A DNA stretch of 42,509 nucleotides from Thermohalobaculum sp038528605 (lineage in GTDB: Bacteria; Pseudomonadota; Alphaproteobacteria; Rhodobacterales; Rhodobacteraceae), in assembly GCA_038528605.1 (NCBI GenBank), contig JBCBEP010000015.1:1-42509 (forward strand), given 5' to 3'. Under the pieces are notes generated by a model. That model was not told where the DNA came from and searched no databases. It worked only from the letters and a program-made list of their open reading frames with translations. The position numbers and the translations under genes were made by a program. Positions 42,453 through 42,509 of this stretch are shown in pieces (positions within the stretch are counted from its first letter, which is position 1; each line of letters opens with the position of its first letter).

Positions 42453-42509
42453 GTTGCGGCCGCGAAATTGGCTCGCTCGCGCAGCACGGCGGGCCGGAAT
42501 GCGGCGAAA

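Larger units (their letters stand above)
42112..42509. other. Right-edge gene-free region
   Basis: No coding frame with family features is seen here. It includes the 5' flank of the phosphotransferase gene, a near-perfect inverted repeat (CCGCGAAA-TGA-AC-TCA-T-TTTCGCGG, 42305-42329) and the candidate small RNA that ends at 42452. Confidence 0.5.

Overview
This is a GC-rich chromosomal window, by eye close to 70% G+C in most genes, from an alphaproteobacterium that is most likely a member of the Rhodobacterales. The assignment rests on gene content: an ATP12-type F1 assembly chaperone, an NDUFS4-like complex I subunit (mitochondrial/alphaproteobacterial), a DUF4170 protein, a pmbA-cysQ-DUF4170-acyltransferase-waaA-lpxK string, and a bolA-grxD-pth neighbourhood. 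There is no plasmid replication, phage, CRISPR or insertion-sequence gene.

Layout. 0-3.3 kb: end of icd, a seven-helix-type sensor histidine kinase followed by a small membrane protein resembling Pycsar PycTM effectors, and a secreted rhodanese. 3.4-7.8 kb: a RACo-like ferredoxin/ASKHA activator of corrinoid proteins, ATP12, a HAD phosphatase and a BKACE (DUF849) enzyme. 7.9-10.6 kb: two secreted solute-binding proteins, one fused to LysM and one to a degenerate OmpA-like domain, with no permease. 10.9-16.1 kb: a complete branched-chain-type ABC importer (binding protein, two permeases, two ATPases, each downstream joint overlapping by 4 bp) with a trailing cupin. 16.1-21.6 kb: a CAP-RTX-DUF4214 exoprotein, an orphan hybrid histidine kinase, tRNA-Gln(CTG) and an outer-membrane barrel. 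21.8-31.2 kb, minus strand: ychF, a small secreted protein, pth, grxD, bolA, then lipid A/Kdo genes (lpxK, waaA, acyltransferase), DUF4170, cysQ, pmbA and MAPEG. 31.5-36.9 kb: manC, the NDUFS4-like gene, a probable small RNA, uvrB and a methyltransferase. 36.9-39.7 kb: a lower-GC patch with a divergent LysR regulator and a secreted beta-propeller protein, possibly acquired. 39.7-42.5 kb: an outer-membrane barrel behind an FNR-type box, an APH-fold phosphotransferase, and at the right edge a probable CU-rich small RNA ending in a classic terminator.

Together this is mainly housekeeping and envelope biology: LPS core and lipid A assembly, redox/iron-sulfur handling (grxD with bolA), respiratory complex assembly (ATP12, NDUFS4), DNA repair and nutrient uptake. 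The features most worth a second look are not large gene systems. They are two unannotated small-RNA candidates with promoter and/or terminator signals and C-rich loops, the PycTM-like gene beside a histidine kinase, the tandem wall-binding solute receptors without a transporter, a perfect GAAC-N7-GAAC LexA-type site, and the FNR-type box. I found no strong case for a completely new multigene system.
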